Source: Ulota crispa
Lineage: Eukaryota > Streptophyta > Bryopsida > Orthotrichales > Orthotrichaceae
Direction of reading: 5' to 3'
DNA: 64,000 bases
NCBI GenBank assembly: GCA_963920765.1
Contig: OY987249.1
Location: 7,812,817-7,876,816 of the forward strand
The stretch's first letter is position 1; each line of letters starts with the position of its first letter. Both the position numbers and the translations under genes were made by a program. This document shows, in pieces, positions 1 to 10,600 of this stretch. The notes below the pieces were generated by a model that worked only from the letters and a program-made list of their open reading frames with translations, did no database searches and was not told the origin of the DNA.

Positions 1-165
1 ATTCTTTGTGAAAATGGTGTGACATTTTGTTTGCTTGTTTTGGAGAATGAGAATGGGGAATGTTTACTTGCTGCACTCTCCATCAACGAGAGCAGTCAAT
101 TGACAATAAAAGGTGAAACTTCTCTTGCAACAGTTCATTCTTCACCTTTGGAGGAAAAGAACTGA
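1..165 (+). CDS. Possible 3' end of an unidentified coding region
   Basis: Frame 1 is open from the first base of the window to a TGA at 163-165, giving 54 residues that end in SSPLEEKN. The composition is protein-like and GC-richer than the intergenic DNA further right. A second open frame without a recognisable domain runs from about 179 to 487, but its end lies inside the TTAA element that starts at 444, so it is not trusted. I do not recognise the protein. It may be the last exon of a gene lying to the left, or chance. Confidence 0.2.
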   Translation: MLCENGVTFCLLVLENENGECLLAALSINESSQLTIKGETSLATVHSSPLEEKN

Positions 166-443
166 GCGGTGATAAGTTTTGTACACAAAGCAAAGTGGAG
201 GCTCCAGCAGTCAATTGACGAGCGACATGTTCGCGTTCTCAATCTCCATAGGTGGAGAAGAAAGTGTTGTGACTATCCCAACTAGTAGTAGTTACGGTTG
301 GTCTGAGATTGAGATTTCTGTGAAGATTGAGAAATGGCTAAGTGAAAGTAGGAGCCAAAGGGAGCACTTCTCCATGAAAGGAGGTGTGACACCCCTTCTG
401 GGCAATGGAGAATGGAGAATGTTTTTCTTAGAAAAAGGGTTAA

Positions 444-640
444 CCCCTAAAGGCCCAAGTGGGGTTTGGGCATGTACCTACAACTAAACTACTTTGTGTG
501 ATTTTCTATAACTTTTATGGAAGATGGGGAATTCTAAGATTTGCATGAACATCTAATTTTTTCTTCATTCCAACATGTATTGAAGGAGTTTAAAATGAAT
601 TTCTAGAAAATGGGGGAGGGTGGGCAGCCCAGAAAATTCT
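444..640 (+). mobile_element. TTAA (piggyBac-like) element, left end only
   Basis: A TTAA at 440-443 is followed by CCCCTAAAGGCCCAAGTGGG. The next 190 bases match, in inverse orientation, the interior of the elements ending at 51313 and about 24203: the same block with TTTGGGCATGTACC, a TTTTCTTCATTC block and a GGGCAGCCCAG block. No matching right end was found, so this copy is truncated or its other end has decayed. Confidence 0.6.
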
Positions 641-1650
641 TTAAAATTGTTTTTTTTTTAAATAAACATATGAAATGGGCTCTTTAGATTTATATATAAG
701 TGCACGCGGAGGTCACTCAATGTATTTTTTGGAGGTCATGTGTGATCAAGTAAATTTTCCACCCCCTATTTACTTTTTAATAAAATTTGATTTAGCTCCA
801 AAATTTTGGGTGATCTCACAAAACCATTACATCTTTTATGTGAAAAAAATTTGGATTCAAATAAATTAAACAAGATATCCAAACGTGCAACTGAAAATTG
901 CACCAAAATGGCTAAATTTTCACTCCAAATATTTATCAAGATTGCGTTTGAATGACAACTATATCAAAGTTTTAGTATACACAAATTATAATTGAGCCTT
1001 CATTTATTGGCAATTTAAAAATAATTTTTACCACATAATGTAGGGGGTTGAAATTTTTTTCAGCTATACAATGTATTTACTTTCTTCCAAAATTTGTAAG
1101 TAATCATTTAGAATAAAGAAAATTTCCAATAATTCACAATGTAAACTTTCAATATAGAAGAACACACCATAATTTTTTCAAACTATTTAAATTGATTTCT
1201 TACAATTTAAAGATAGGGGTCAAAGATTTTGATCGCACGTATACCACAAGAAAATGGGGAGTGCACCCCCCGTGTATAAGTGGGGAGTGAATTTGTACTA
1301 GTGTTTTTGTTTGGGGTGATAAATTGCCAAAATTTGCCAAAATTTGCCAAAATTCACCAATGAAGGGACTGCTTTTGCCCTCCATTTCCCACATGTCATG
1401 CCACAATCATTTGCTTTAGATGTCTTATTGCACTAAAAAGTTGGGGATTGCGTATGGACTTCACCAAAAACTAAATGTAAAAAGCCAGATTTGCACCTGA
1501 AAGAAAAGATAATTGCCAAATTAGCACCAAACACAAAATTTCAATTTAAACATTGATGTGTACCCATTTCCTAACAAACACATGCCATTACATTCTCAAA
1601 AGAACCTCCAAATTACCACATTTGAGGTATGTGTCACATTTGGGTGCTTC
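641..1650. other. AT-rich gene-free stretch
   Basis: No convincing gene. The stretch holds AT-rich decayed DNA with a short direct repetition of CCAAAATTTG at about 1328-1355. Open frames here are short and do not resemble any family I know. Confidence 0.6.
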
Positions 1651-1658
1651 TACCTTAA

Positions 1659-1886
1659 CCCCTAAGCGCTCAGTCAACATTATACTGTTGATGGGCCCAC
1701 AAACTTTATCTCACTTTTTCTCTCAATCTATATGGTGAAGACAGTCATGATTGGTCCACATCGGCAAAGAAGGCAGTCATTTTTCAAATCCTGCAATCAC
1801 TTTTTCTGAATGTAATTTTCCAAGTTGTGGTGGCCATTAAACCCCATTTTCTCCTAAATCCCAAAATAACTCAGGGCGCTTAGGGG
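1659..1886. mobile_element. Short TTAA (piggyBac-like) MITE, 228 bp
   Basis: TTAA at 1655-1658 precedes CCCCTAAGCGCTCAG. The other end reads CTCAGGGCGCTTAGGGG and is followed by TTAA at 1887-1890. The ends are inverted repeats (CCCCTAAGCGC is shared exactly) and TTAA is duplicated on both sides, the hallmark of piggyBac-type insertion. There is no coding capacity. It lies about 640 bp upstream of the JMJ30-like start codon. Confidence 0.75.
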
Positions 1887-1890
1887 TTAA

Positions 1891-2529
1891 AGAGACAGCA
1901 GCAGCAGTGCAGCACTGCCAGGGATAGTAGGGCCAGCGGCCAGCCAAGTTGGCAAAAATATCTCGAGGCAAGTTGCAGAGCATGCGGGCCACTTGAGGGG
2001 CGACGCCACAGTATAATACACACTCACGAGTCACGACCGTCTCTCAATGGTGGACCTGCGAATGCGATAAACCTTTCCTTTCCACCATCGCATCATGCCT
2101 GCCCTTGCTCCCGCTCGCTCGCTTCATGGATCCTTCACCATCATCATCACCATCACCATCGTCATCGTCATTATTATCATCATCACTCCCCCGACGACGC
2201 CTCTGCGAATGCCATCGCCACTTGCGTCGTCCATGATGCCACTCCCTCGCAACTCCACTCCACTCCCCTAACTTAACAACAACGACTGCCACCTACTCCC
2301 TCCCGCTCCCGCTCTTGCTCCCTTTCTCTTTTCTTCCCGCATGGCCTTGGAGCTTGCGCTCCTCGAATTGATCAGCTCTGATGCTAGTATGATGCGCCTG
2401 CGCCACTGCCCCCGCGATCTCGCTGCATTCCTACCACCTGCATTTGCAAATTGATCTGCATTCGTCTTGCTGTTGCTATTGCTGTTGCTGTTGCTGTAGC
2501 TGATTCACTTGTTGTTCGAGTTCGGCCTC
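1891..2529 (+). promoter_or_regulatory. GC-richer 5' flank and leader of the JMJ30-like locus
   Basis: Base composition rises sharply against the DNA to the left. The segment contains an ATC/TCA trinucleotide run (about 2135-2187), pyrimidine-rich CTCCC tracts and a CTGTTG-type repetition just before the ATG at 2530. This looks like a plant promoter and 5' leader. No clear TATA box or specific operator can be named. Confidence 0.4.
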
Positions 2530-5275
2530 ATGCCTCCCATGGCGGAGTCGTCGCAGGTGCGCGAGCTTCTCAGCCAGGTGCGTGGTGTCCACGACTTAAT
2601 TAACCACTCTCTGCTGCCTGTCAGCCGTAATTTGCATTTTGTGTAGCTTTAGTTTCACTGTCCAGAACTTAGTTTCGTTTTTTTAACAATCCTTGCTGCC
2701 TGTCAGCCGTAATTTGCATTTTGCTTAATTGAGTTTCGCTGTCCGGAACTTAGTTTCATTGTCCGGACGTTAGTTTCGATGTCCAGAACTTAGTTTCACT
2801 ATCCAGAACTTAGTTTCATTGTCCGGATTTTAGTTTCACTGTCCTGATTTTAGTTTCATTGTCCTGATTTTAGTTTCGTTGTCCGGATTTTAGTTCCACT
2901 GTCCACAACTTAATTTCATTGTCTTGAGTTTAGTTTCAATGTCCTGATTTTAGTTTCATTGTCCGGAGTTTTCGTTAAATCTTGTGGAGTTTTGTGATTT
3001 AAAGATTGTTTATTGTTGTGCGTGCGCGAGTGGAGTGATGCACGAAAGACCTGCCGTGTTTTTTAGTTCTGGTGTGTTGTGTGAGGTGTTGCTGATAGAG
3101 TCGAGGAGACTATGAGTTACAATATGGAACTATTGTTAAGTGCATGCTTGTCGCCTGCGCTTCATTGTGTTTGAGATTTTGCTGTTGAGGATAGGATAAT
3201 GAGAGAATTGAGGGTGCAATGAGACTGTGATTGACTTGCGGTTATGAAAGCACTTTTAGCTCTGGTTTTGGAAGAGTTAGCGGATTGCATATCATTTAGA
3301 CTCGTTTAGGATAACTGATGTGGTTTCTTTTGGTTACATTAAGCGAGTTAATTGCCACAGTCTCTCTTTGGAATCTTAGATCACGCGTCGATGCACCATT
3401 CTAAAATTGTTACGAGTTACTAAAACGGCTCCTGAAATTGACAGCATGAATTCGGTGGTACTTGCTTTGCAGGTGCGAAATGAAGGGGGTGTGGTGTTTG
3501 CGGGGCTTGCAGAGGAGGCCTGGGGCGGAGCTGACGAGAGAGCAGCAGAAGCTGCATATGAATTAGCTTGGGAAGAGTTGCACGCCGGGCCCCGGCAAAG
3601 CGTACCTTTAGTGTGGCGTGATGCATTTGCATTCTCTTGCTTGTCCTTGGCGTCATGCCATCACCGCGCTAACCGGCCTGTAGAAGCTCTGGAAGTTCTA
3701 GACCTTGGAGTAATTATGGGAGGCTCAAAGTTTCGCACGGAACTTGATGTCTCGATTAACAGCATCAGCTCTGCGACAGGTATAGCTGAGGGCCTTGAGA
3801 AATCAAACCGCGTGCATCAAGGGAGTCATCCACAAATAGTATTGCCGAATTTGCAGGATATGCGTTTGAGAAAGCAAAAAGAGGGGCAAATGCATAAGGA
3901 GGTCAAGAACATGTCTTTCTATTGATCTCACTCTCTTTTTTTTCAGCTGAAGAGTAAATCGTTGTTGGCATCTAATGTGGACAGGGGTTTGTCAGGGGTT
4001 TCTTGTACATAGGTGGAAAGTAGAGACCACGCGGAATTTATCTATTGCAATAAAGCTGTGAATCTAGCTGGGACTTTTCAAACGTTTCTAAGCAATATTC
4101 TCGAAATGCCTTCACTCTCTCCATCTTGTATCATGTGAGTAGTCAATCCACGTACGGCTTAGTTAAATGTATTGGATGTAAAAGCGAGGAAAGAGAATCA
4201 TTTTGGTTCTCATACCTATATCTATCATTTTATCCAAATAAGTGGGAGTCGTTTAGCACCCTATGAGTCATTGTTTGTGATCTTACCCGCTTCATTATTC
4301 CGATGTGCTGTTTTAGTGAAAGGTGTCGATCTTGACAAAGTGGTTATTGATTACTATACACCGAAATTGCTTTACCTGCAGCCTGTTTTTGGAAGATTTT
4401 CTTTGTGATTATGTTCTGTTTAAAGTTCCCCAAATAGTACTCTTAAATTCATTCAAGTAGTGGCCTCCTATGAGCAAATCGCATGGCATCGCCTCTCTGC
4501 AAAGTGTTACAGTGCTGAGCATCGCAATGTGCCTTGTATAAATAATTTTCTTACTTTTTTTTCGGTAACAGAGTATGAAAGATGGGAATTGGATGGGCAA
4601 CGAGCTTCACCCACAAGCCCTGACATTCTCCTATTCATACGTCTACCTTATAAGTGAAATGATCATTTCGATGGGCGTTCCCTACTGCTGGGGCATGATT
4701 TGGTCTGATTTCTATGCTGTAATTATGGTACTTCACATCAGAAGTTAGGCACCAACTAGGTTCGATTGCTGTTGTAACTTACATGACCTACAGCTGGCTT
4801 ATTCTAATTGTGAGGTGATTTGAGTTTATCTTCCCAGATTCCAGAGCTGCGAGCAAGCATTGCTATAATTCTAAAATTTAGCGGGAGGGTAACAAGGTGA
4901 GCTCCAATCGAGAAAAAGCTTGGCTTGGTCTTGCTATAGCGATCACTCTGCATTACGATATGCATTTGCAAACTTCTAGCTGAGGTCTGAGTGGCACTTC
5001 GATTTTGAAGAGGTCGATCGAAGTTCTTATTTGTGGCAAGCACTTAAGGATGATCCTATCTGTTTTCTTTGACGGGATGTAGATGATCGCTATTAGTGTT
5101 GGTCATGTAAATCTGCTTCTACTGTAGAAATTGGTGGTCATGTCAAGTAGTCAAATACAAGAGAAGAAGTTTTGGTGGTCGAGGAATATGAGAGAACTTG
5201 CTTTGTACGCAGGCATCCTTTGACGGGAAGTTTGAAAACTGTTTTCTGATTAAATTCCTGGGGCCATGCCGGAGG
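2530..5275 (+). pseudogene. JMJ30: JMJ30/JMJD5-like (JmjC) gene with eroded catalytic domain
   Basis: Exon 1 (2530-2577) starts at ATG and ends CAG|GTGCGT. Exon 2 starts after TTTGCAG at 3473 and stays open to a stop at 3923-3925. Together they give about 166 residues that match the helical N-terminal region of plant JMJ30 (human JMJD5 family): EGG near residue 20, then RAAEAAYELAWEELHAGP, VWRDA and LDLGVIMGG. Further on, the JmjC domain is only recognisable as wreckage: FLEDFLCDY and WPPMSKS (4384-4480) separated by an in-frame TAG, a +1 shift before AEHRNVPC (about 4513), IPELRASIAI (about 4838-4870) and LNSWGHAG (about 5249-5273). The Fe(II)-binding HxD and distal His motifs were not found. 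Intact relatives are 2-oxoglutarate-dependent oxygenases active in circadian and flowering control. A truncated N-terminal protein could still be made; a full enzyme could not. Confidence 0.7.
2648..2972 (+). repeat. Minisatellite in intron 1 of the JMJ30-like locus (20-21 bp unit)
   Basis: About 14 imperfect head-to-tail copies of a unit like TTAGTTTCATTGTCCGGA fill the first third of the intron. A roughly 80-bp duplication that starts CTGCCTGTCAGCCGTAATTT (copies near 2609 and 2697) covers its left edge. Unit variants alternate CCGGA, CCTGA and CCAGA. Confidence 0.85.
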
Positions 5276-6441
5276 TAAGATGGGCTATATATAACACACC
5301 TACTGGATCTAAGTCTGTGACGTAGAGTCCACTTGAAAAGGAGGCACTGAGGATGATATTACTATTTGCGTCGATGTGGTGTATGTAGTAGATGAGATCT
5401 ACTTCAACACACTCTATTCACACTGCTGACCAGATCTACTCTTCTTCTACCCTCCAAAAGCCTTTGAATTCTTCACCCGAAAGTCCTCCCACCTGCTGGG
5501 TTAGTTGTAGGTGCTTTTGCTCCATCAGTGCATGCAAGGAAATCTCGTCACCAGCAAAAACATCTGGTGTTTGATTTAAAAGCTGGGTCACCTGTTTGTC
5601 CTTGTTTGTCCTACTTGAGCAACTTGCTTCGTTAACTTTCAACCGTCTAGAAGTCTCCTAGTTTGAAAACATTAAACAAGGTAAAGTAACATTTGCTGCC
5701 AAAAATTGCTTATATGAAGGGGCCCGGTAGGTCCAAATATTGAGTATGGTGGTTTTTCTTGCACTGCTGCGGATGCTTGTATAAGTCAATTATGACAAGC
5801 TTATGTGACGATCAGAGATTAGTTGCTACTGTTATTTTCTCGTCATTTCAATGTTGCCGAAGAATTCATAATCTCTGGAGCGAAGAGGACTTCCGCTTCT
5901 GAAATACCAGAAAGCTGTTCACAAGTTCAACCGATTATAGAGTACACTTCCGAGGAGGTAATGAAGTTATCTCTAGTTCTGTCCACTTTGATGTAGGTCT
6001 TGAACAGTCAGACTCTTGATTCACTCTGGTTTTGTAAGGGACCAGTATTGAATTTGACCAGCGTTGATTTGGTAAAATTTTCCATATTGAAACATACAAA
6101 GTAGTTGTATCTTGGAATTTACAAGTTGGATAAATGCTGTAAATTTCACTACTAAGTACTGACGTAGTTTCGGCCAGTTTTTGGTGGACTGCCCAGAATT
6201 GTGACAGTAATAATTCATTACATTCTTTCAGGAATCACTGGTAACGTTCTCGAAAGAAAGCACTGTGTATTCAAAGATACCTCTTCTGGCTTCACCACGT
6301 TCGTACAATCTGATGCCTCCTTGTGAAGAGCTTGCACCAGCTGTAAGTTGCACCAACTAGATTAGCGATCCTAGGTCATTTTGAAAGCATTCTGGACAAA
6401 TTGCGTGACAGTCGATGACGGTTGGGTTACGTACCAGTACT
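5276..6441 (+). other. Region with two splice-bounded putative exons of unknown origin
   Basis: Two open blocks with good plant splice signals are visible on the + strand. One runs about 5862-5959, and reads SGAKRTSASEIPESCSQ. The other, 6235-6341, follows TTTCAG, ends |GTAAGT and reads YSKIPLLASPRSYNL. They lie downstream of the JmjC remnants and cannot be placed in that family with certainty. An open frame on the opposite strand at 5436-5642 is also unassigned. No gene call is made. Confidence 0.25.
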
Positions 6442-6711
6442 AACACCATATTAGGTAAATTGGGAAAAATAATACATTCTGGGACTTTCAATATTTTTGT
6501 CATTATGTACTGTATGGTACAATTTAACATATTACAAAAAAAAAATAAACGTGCACTTTCTTGTACAATAGTGAAGTCTGAGCAATTGCCTCCCAAAATT
6601 TCAAATAATTACAACTTTGAGTTATACCTATGCCTACATTTACTGTAAATAAGATTAAGGTGGAGTACAAAATGGTCTCTCCGTTTTTCCCAATTTGCCT
6701 AATATGGTGTT
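6442..6711. mobile_element. MITE of the AACACCATATTAGG family, 4-bp TSD
   Basis: The ends are inverted repeats of about 28 bp: AACACCATATTAGGTAAATT on the left, and on the right CCCAATTTGCCTAATATGGTGTT. The 4-bp flank TACT is present on both sides (6438-6441 and 6712-6715). Relatives lie at 19859, 25158, 44229 and 56741. No coding capacity. Confidence 0.85.
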
Positions 6712-7644
6712 TACTGTGGCTGTGTCTGGCGTAGCTGCACAAACCTTCTATGCCAACTGGTTATATTCCAGGTGGGTATTCCGTGCATATATCCTGCTGC
6801 ATATTAATCTACATCTGCTTGGTAAAAAGCATTAATTCCTTTTGCATTGTTCATCCTTTAGTATTGACCGCCATGTTGACTGTTGGATGTAAATGCTGAA
6901 GAGAGAGCATTACAATGAGTGTCACCTTGGTACGTGGACGCTATGACTTCAACTTTGCAGATTAATTTGTTCACACTTTTTTGTTTAAGAGAGCTAGGAA
7001 ATGTCAAAATTCTCTTTTTTAAAATTGAAAGGATCGTTCGTCTTGCAGACATTTTCTGATAGTGTGATGACTAAGAAGAACATGGCCGTTTGGCACATCG
7101 GCAGCATCTATCTCATTGCAACTGGAATGTTCAGAGAAAAAATGCTTTGTGTTATGTTTGCATTAAAGCGGAAGAGTACAAAATTTCTGTCCTGCTGCAA
7201 CATATCAAGTGAGGTTGTTGAAATGCACTTCCCCTCATTTATCCCCTACCTGTAACTGCGGCTCCAATTTTAAGATTGAAAAATCTGAGCAACAATGTTG
7301 TGTGAACTGTGAACTCAAAATGAGGACTAGCAGTCAGACACCAGGGAATGCACATTTTGATACTGACGAGTGACTTTGATACTATGCTCATGACTTACAG
7401 GAAGAAAAAAATTCTATTTACCTTGTACAATGCAACCAGTACAGAAACCATCTGAAAAAAGTCTTCTACAGGCAGGCTGTGCTGATCGAAATGAGATGGA
7501 ATTTGAAGGCCCCAGATGGTGATGGTGCGCGGATACACATATCGTGAAAGTTGACCAGGTTGTGATAAGAAATAACTCGTGGATACTTGCATTCTGACGT
7601 CCACCGGTTGCTGATACAATTCTTGGGAGAGGCCCGTATGTCTG
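6712..7644. other. Gene-free interval downstream of cysteine synthase
   Basis: This interval holds the 3' flank and presumed 3' UTR of the minus-strand cysteine synthase. The + strand has a short splice-like block LHKPSMPTGYIP at about 6732-6768, which is not assignable. I see no further gene. Confidence 0.4.
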
Positions 7645-10600
7645 TCAGCCTTTCGTTTCGTCAACCATGTTGGACATTCGAACATGTTGAAAGAGCGGGG
7701 TTGAAAGATAACGCTCTCCAAAACTTGGCAGCACGCACTGCAAAAGAAAACATGGAGACCGTGAAGCTTCATGAGCAAAAAAAGAAGAAACCTCTTGTCA
7801 AGATAAGCAACCTTCTCTTATCCTCAGTATTTGTTCTTCGTACCGTTGTGACAATAGGCTGCCGTATTCTTCTCTTCGTATCAAAAAGAAAGAGTAATTA
7901 ATCATGGGAACGACTAAGTGGACACCCCCCAATGGCTACGTGGACACCCCCATAGTCAAATCTATTAGATTTGAGATTATCATTATGCTGAAATATGAAA
8001 TAAATCAAAGCAATACTTTAGCATACATCTGCGTCTACAAGCGTTGCAAACACACAACAAATTTGCCTCATTTGTGACACAATTTGTGACACAGTTAGAA
8101 ATTTAACCAGTTGCTCCCTTCATTTATTGGTTTGACTCTTGACCGTGTCACAAATGAGGCAGATTTGTTGTATGTTTGGAGCCCTTGTAAACACAAATGT
8201 ATGCTAAACTATTGCTTTGGTTTTATTTCAAATTTCAGCGTAATAATAAGCTCAAACTTAATAGATTTGACTATGGGGTGTCTGCGTCGCAATTGACTAT
8301 GGGGTGTCTGCGTAGCAATTGGGTGTGTCCACCTAGTCGGTCCCTTAATCATGTGCCTAGCTCTTTATTGAGCTTGAAGAAAGCTAAGTGTCGATAGAAC
8401 GTTGTTTTCTACTGAATGCAAGCCCGAGGAGTGAGGGTCATATTTTTACCACGATGAGCTTGCCGTTGTTTTCAGGTCTCTGGGCAAGTTGAACAGCGGC
8501 AAACGCTGCAGCTCCTGATGAGATGCCCACCATCAAGCCCTCCTCGTGATGAAGCCTCCTTGCCATCAAAATAGCATCCCTGCTAAGCACCTGCCAAAAG
8601 GAAATATGCTCATTACACAAACTTCAAAAACAGTCCATGACCTGCAACCTTTCAGTACAACATTCGTGCTTCCCGATGTATAAGCCCTCACCTTAATAAC
8701 TTCATTAAGCACGTTGACATTAAGAACTGCAGGAACGAAACCTGCACCGATCCCTTGGATTTGGTGGTACCCCGGTTTCCCACCTGCACCGTGATGTCCC
8801 AGCAAACTTCATCAATCTGCTCACATCAACATCTCGGAACAGATGTTGGTTTCTGTCTACGTAAGTACTCCCTCTGTCCCTCTAAAAAGCTCCAAATCAG
8901 ACACATTTCTTGTACCACTAAAAAGCTCCCTTTTGCTGATTTCAAGCGTTTGCCACGTTCAATGATCTCATAGGACAAGTTAAGGCATTAGAGAGCATTA
9001 CTCTCCTAGCAAGCTTGGCATTGCTCATATGAGGTCCTATTATTGCTACTAATCTTTAAATCATCAATAATGAGGATTTAGCAGCATGCACAAATATGGT
9101 ACTTTTTGCATGGAATTCAGGTGCCCAAATCGCAACATCGAAGCTGGAAATTTTGCAAACATTTGGTAGTTGATATATTGATTTTAGAATGCATGTGTCA
9201 CTAACACAAAGTCTAAAAACGCAGTTAATCCTTCGCAAGGAAGCTTTTGGACGCTTTTAGAGGGACAGACAGAGGGAGTACCTGACAACACTGCACATTC
9301 GGCAGGCTCCACAGCGACAACCTTGATATGCTTGTTCTTCCCTTTCAGGTACTCTCCACATCCAGTGACCGTCCCACCTGTACCCACCCCGGAAACAAAG
9401 AAGTCCACCTGCGAGCCAGGGTCAATTCATGGGCACAAAAAAACTCTGAAATCGGAGCAAGAATGTCTGGATATGTTAGCAGACACTGTTTACCGATTCC
9501 TACCTGCCAGCAGCAACCAGCAAACGGCATTCGATCCGCACCTGATGCCGTGGTGGGGTGGGTGGAGATTCAATTAGTGGCCTACCTTGCCACATGTATC
9601 CCGCCATATCTCCGGTCCTGTTGTTTCAAAATGCACCCGAGGGTTGGCCGGATTCTGGAACTGCTGAAGAGAGTGCGCATTCGGAATCTGTCTGCACAAT
9701 GCCTCCGCCTTCTGTATTGCGCCGATGATGGAGTCCTCTGCCGAGGTTGTCACAACCTGCACAAAACATTATACACCGGGTCACTTCCGAATATTCCCGA
9801 GGACGTCTGGGCCCCAATCTTTACTGAAGCTTGAGAGCGAACCATTGGTGAAGCACCTCCAGGAACCAATTCCAGGGGTTTTACTTTGTTCAAAAAATAT
9901 GGTAAGACCTAGAAATTAGAGAGAAAAGGAAAAAGGCATCCTCAAAAAACTGGCATACAATTTAGGGAAAATTTCATGGATACCCCTGAAGTTTGCAATA
10001 TTTTCATAGATACCCTTGCATTTTCAGGAATATCACAAATACCTTTGGACCATCATTTTTAGGGAAATTTCATGGATACCCTGAAGTTTGCAATAATTTT
10101 ATAGATAACCCTGCTTTTTCAGAAATTTCATAGATACCCTTGAACCAAAATTTTCAAGGTTTTTTTTTGTTGTGCATGCCACTTCCCTTCTTTCTTTGTG
10201 GGCACGCATAACAAGAAAGAAGTAGTGTGCGCACAAAGGGAGAAGGGAAGTGTCATGCACAACAAAACAAAAAAAACACTTGAAAATCTTGGTCCAAGGG
10301 TATCGATGCAATTCCTGGAAAAGTAGGGGTGTCTATGAAAATATTGCAAATTTCAAGGGTATCCATGAAATTTTCCCTAATTTTTAAGCGTTTGTTTTGT
10401 TTTGCATGCCACTTTCCTTCTTCCTTGGTTTGCACACATAACATAACAAGAAAGACTCAGTGTGCGCACAAAGGAAGAAGGAAGTGACATGCATAACAAA
10501 ACAAACATCTAAATTTTTTGGTCCAAGGGTATTTGTGATATGTCTGAAAAAGCAGGGGTATCTATGAAAATATTGCAAACTTCAGGGGTATCCATGAAAC

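Noticed and set aside
5436..5642. Minus-strand frame (LLNQTPDVFAGDEISLHALM) that looks protein-like
   Set aside because: Only about 69 codons, no recognised family, no splice structure; kept only as a note.
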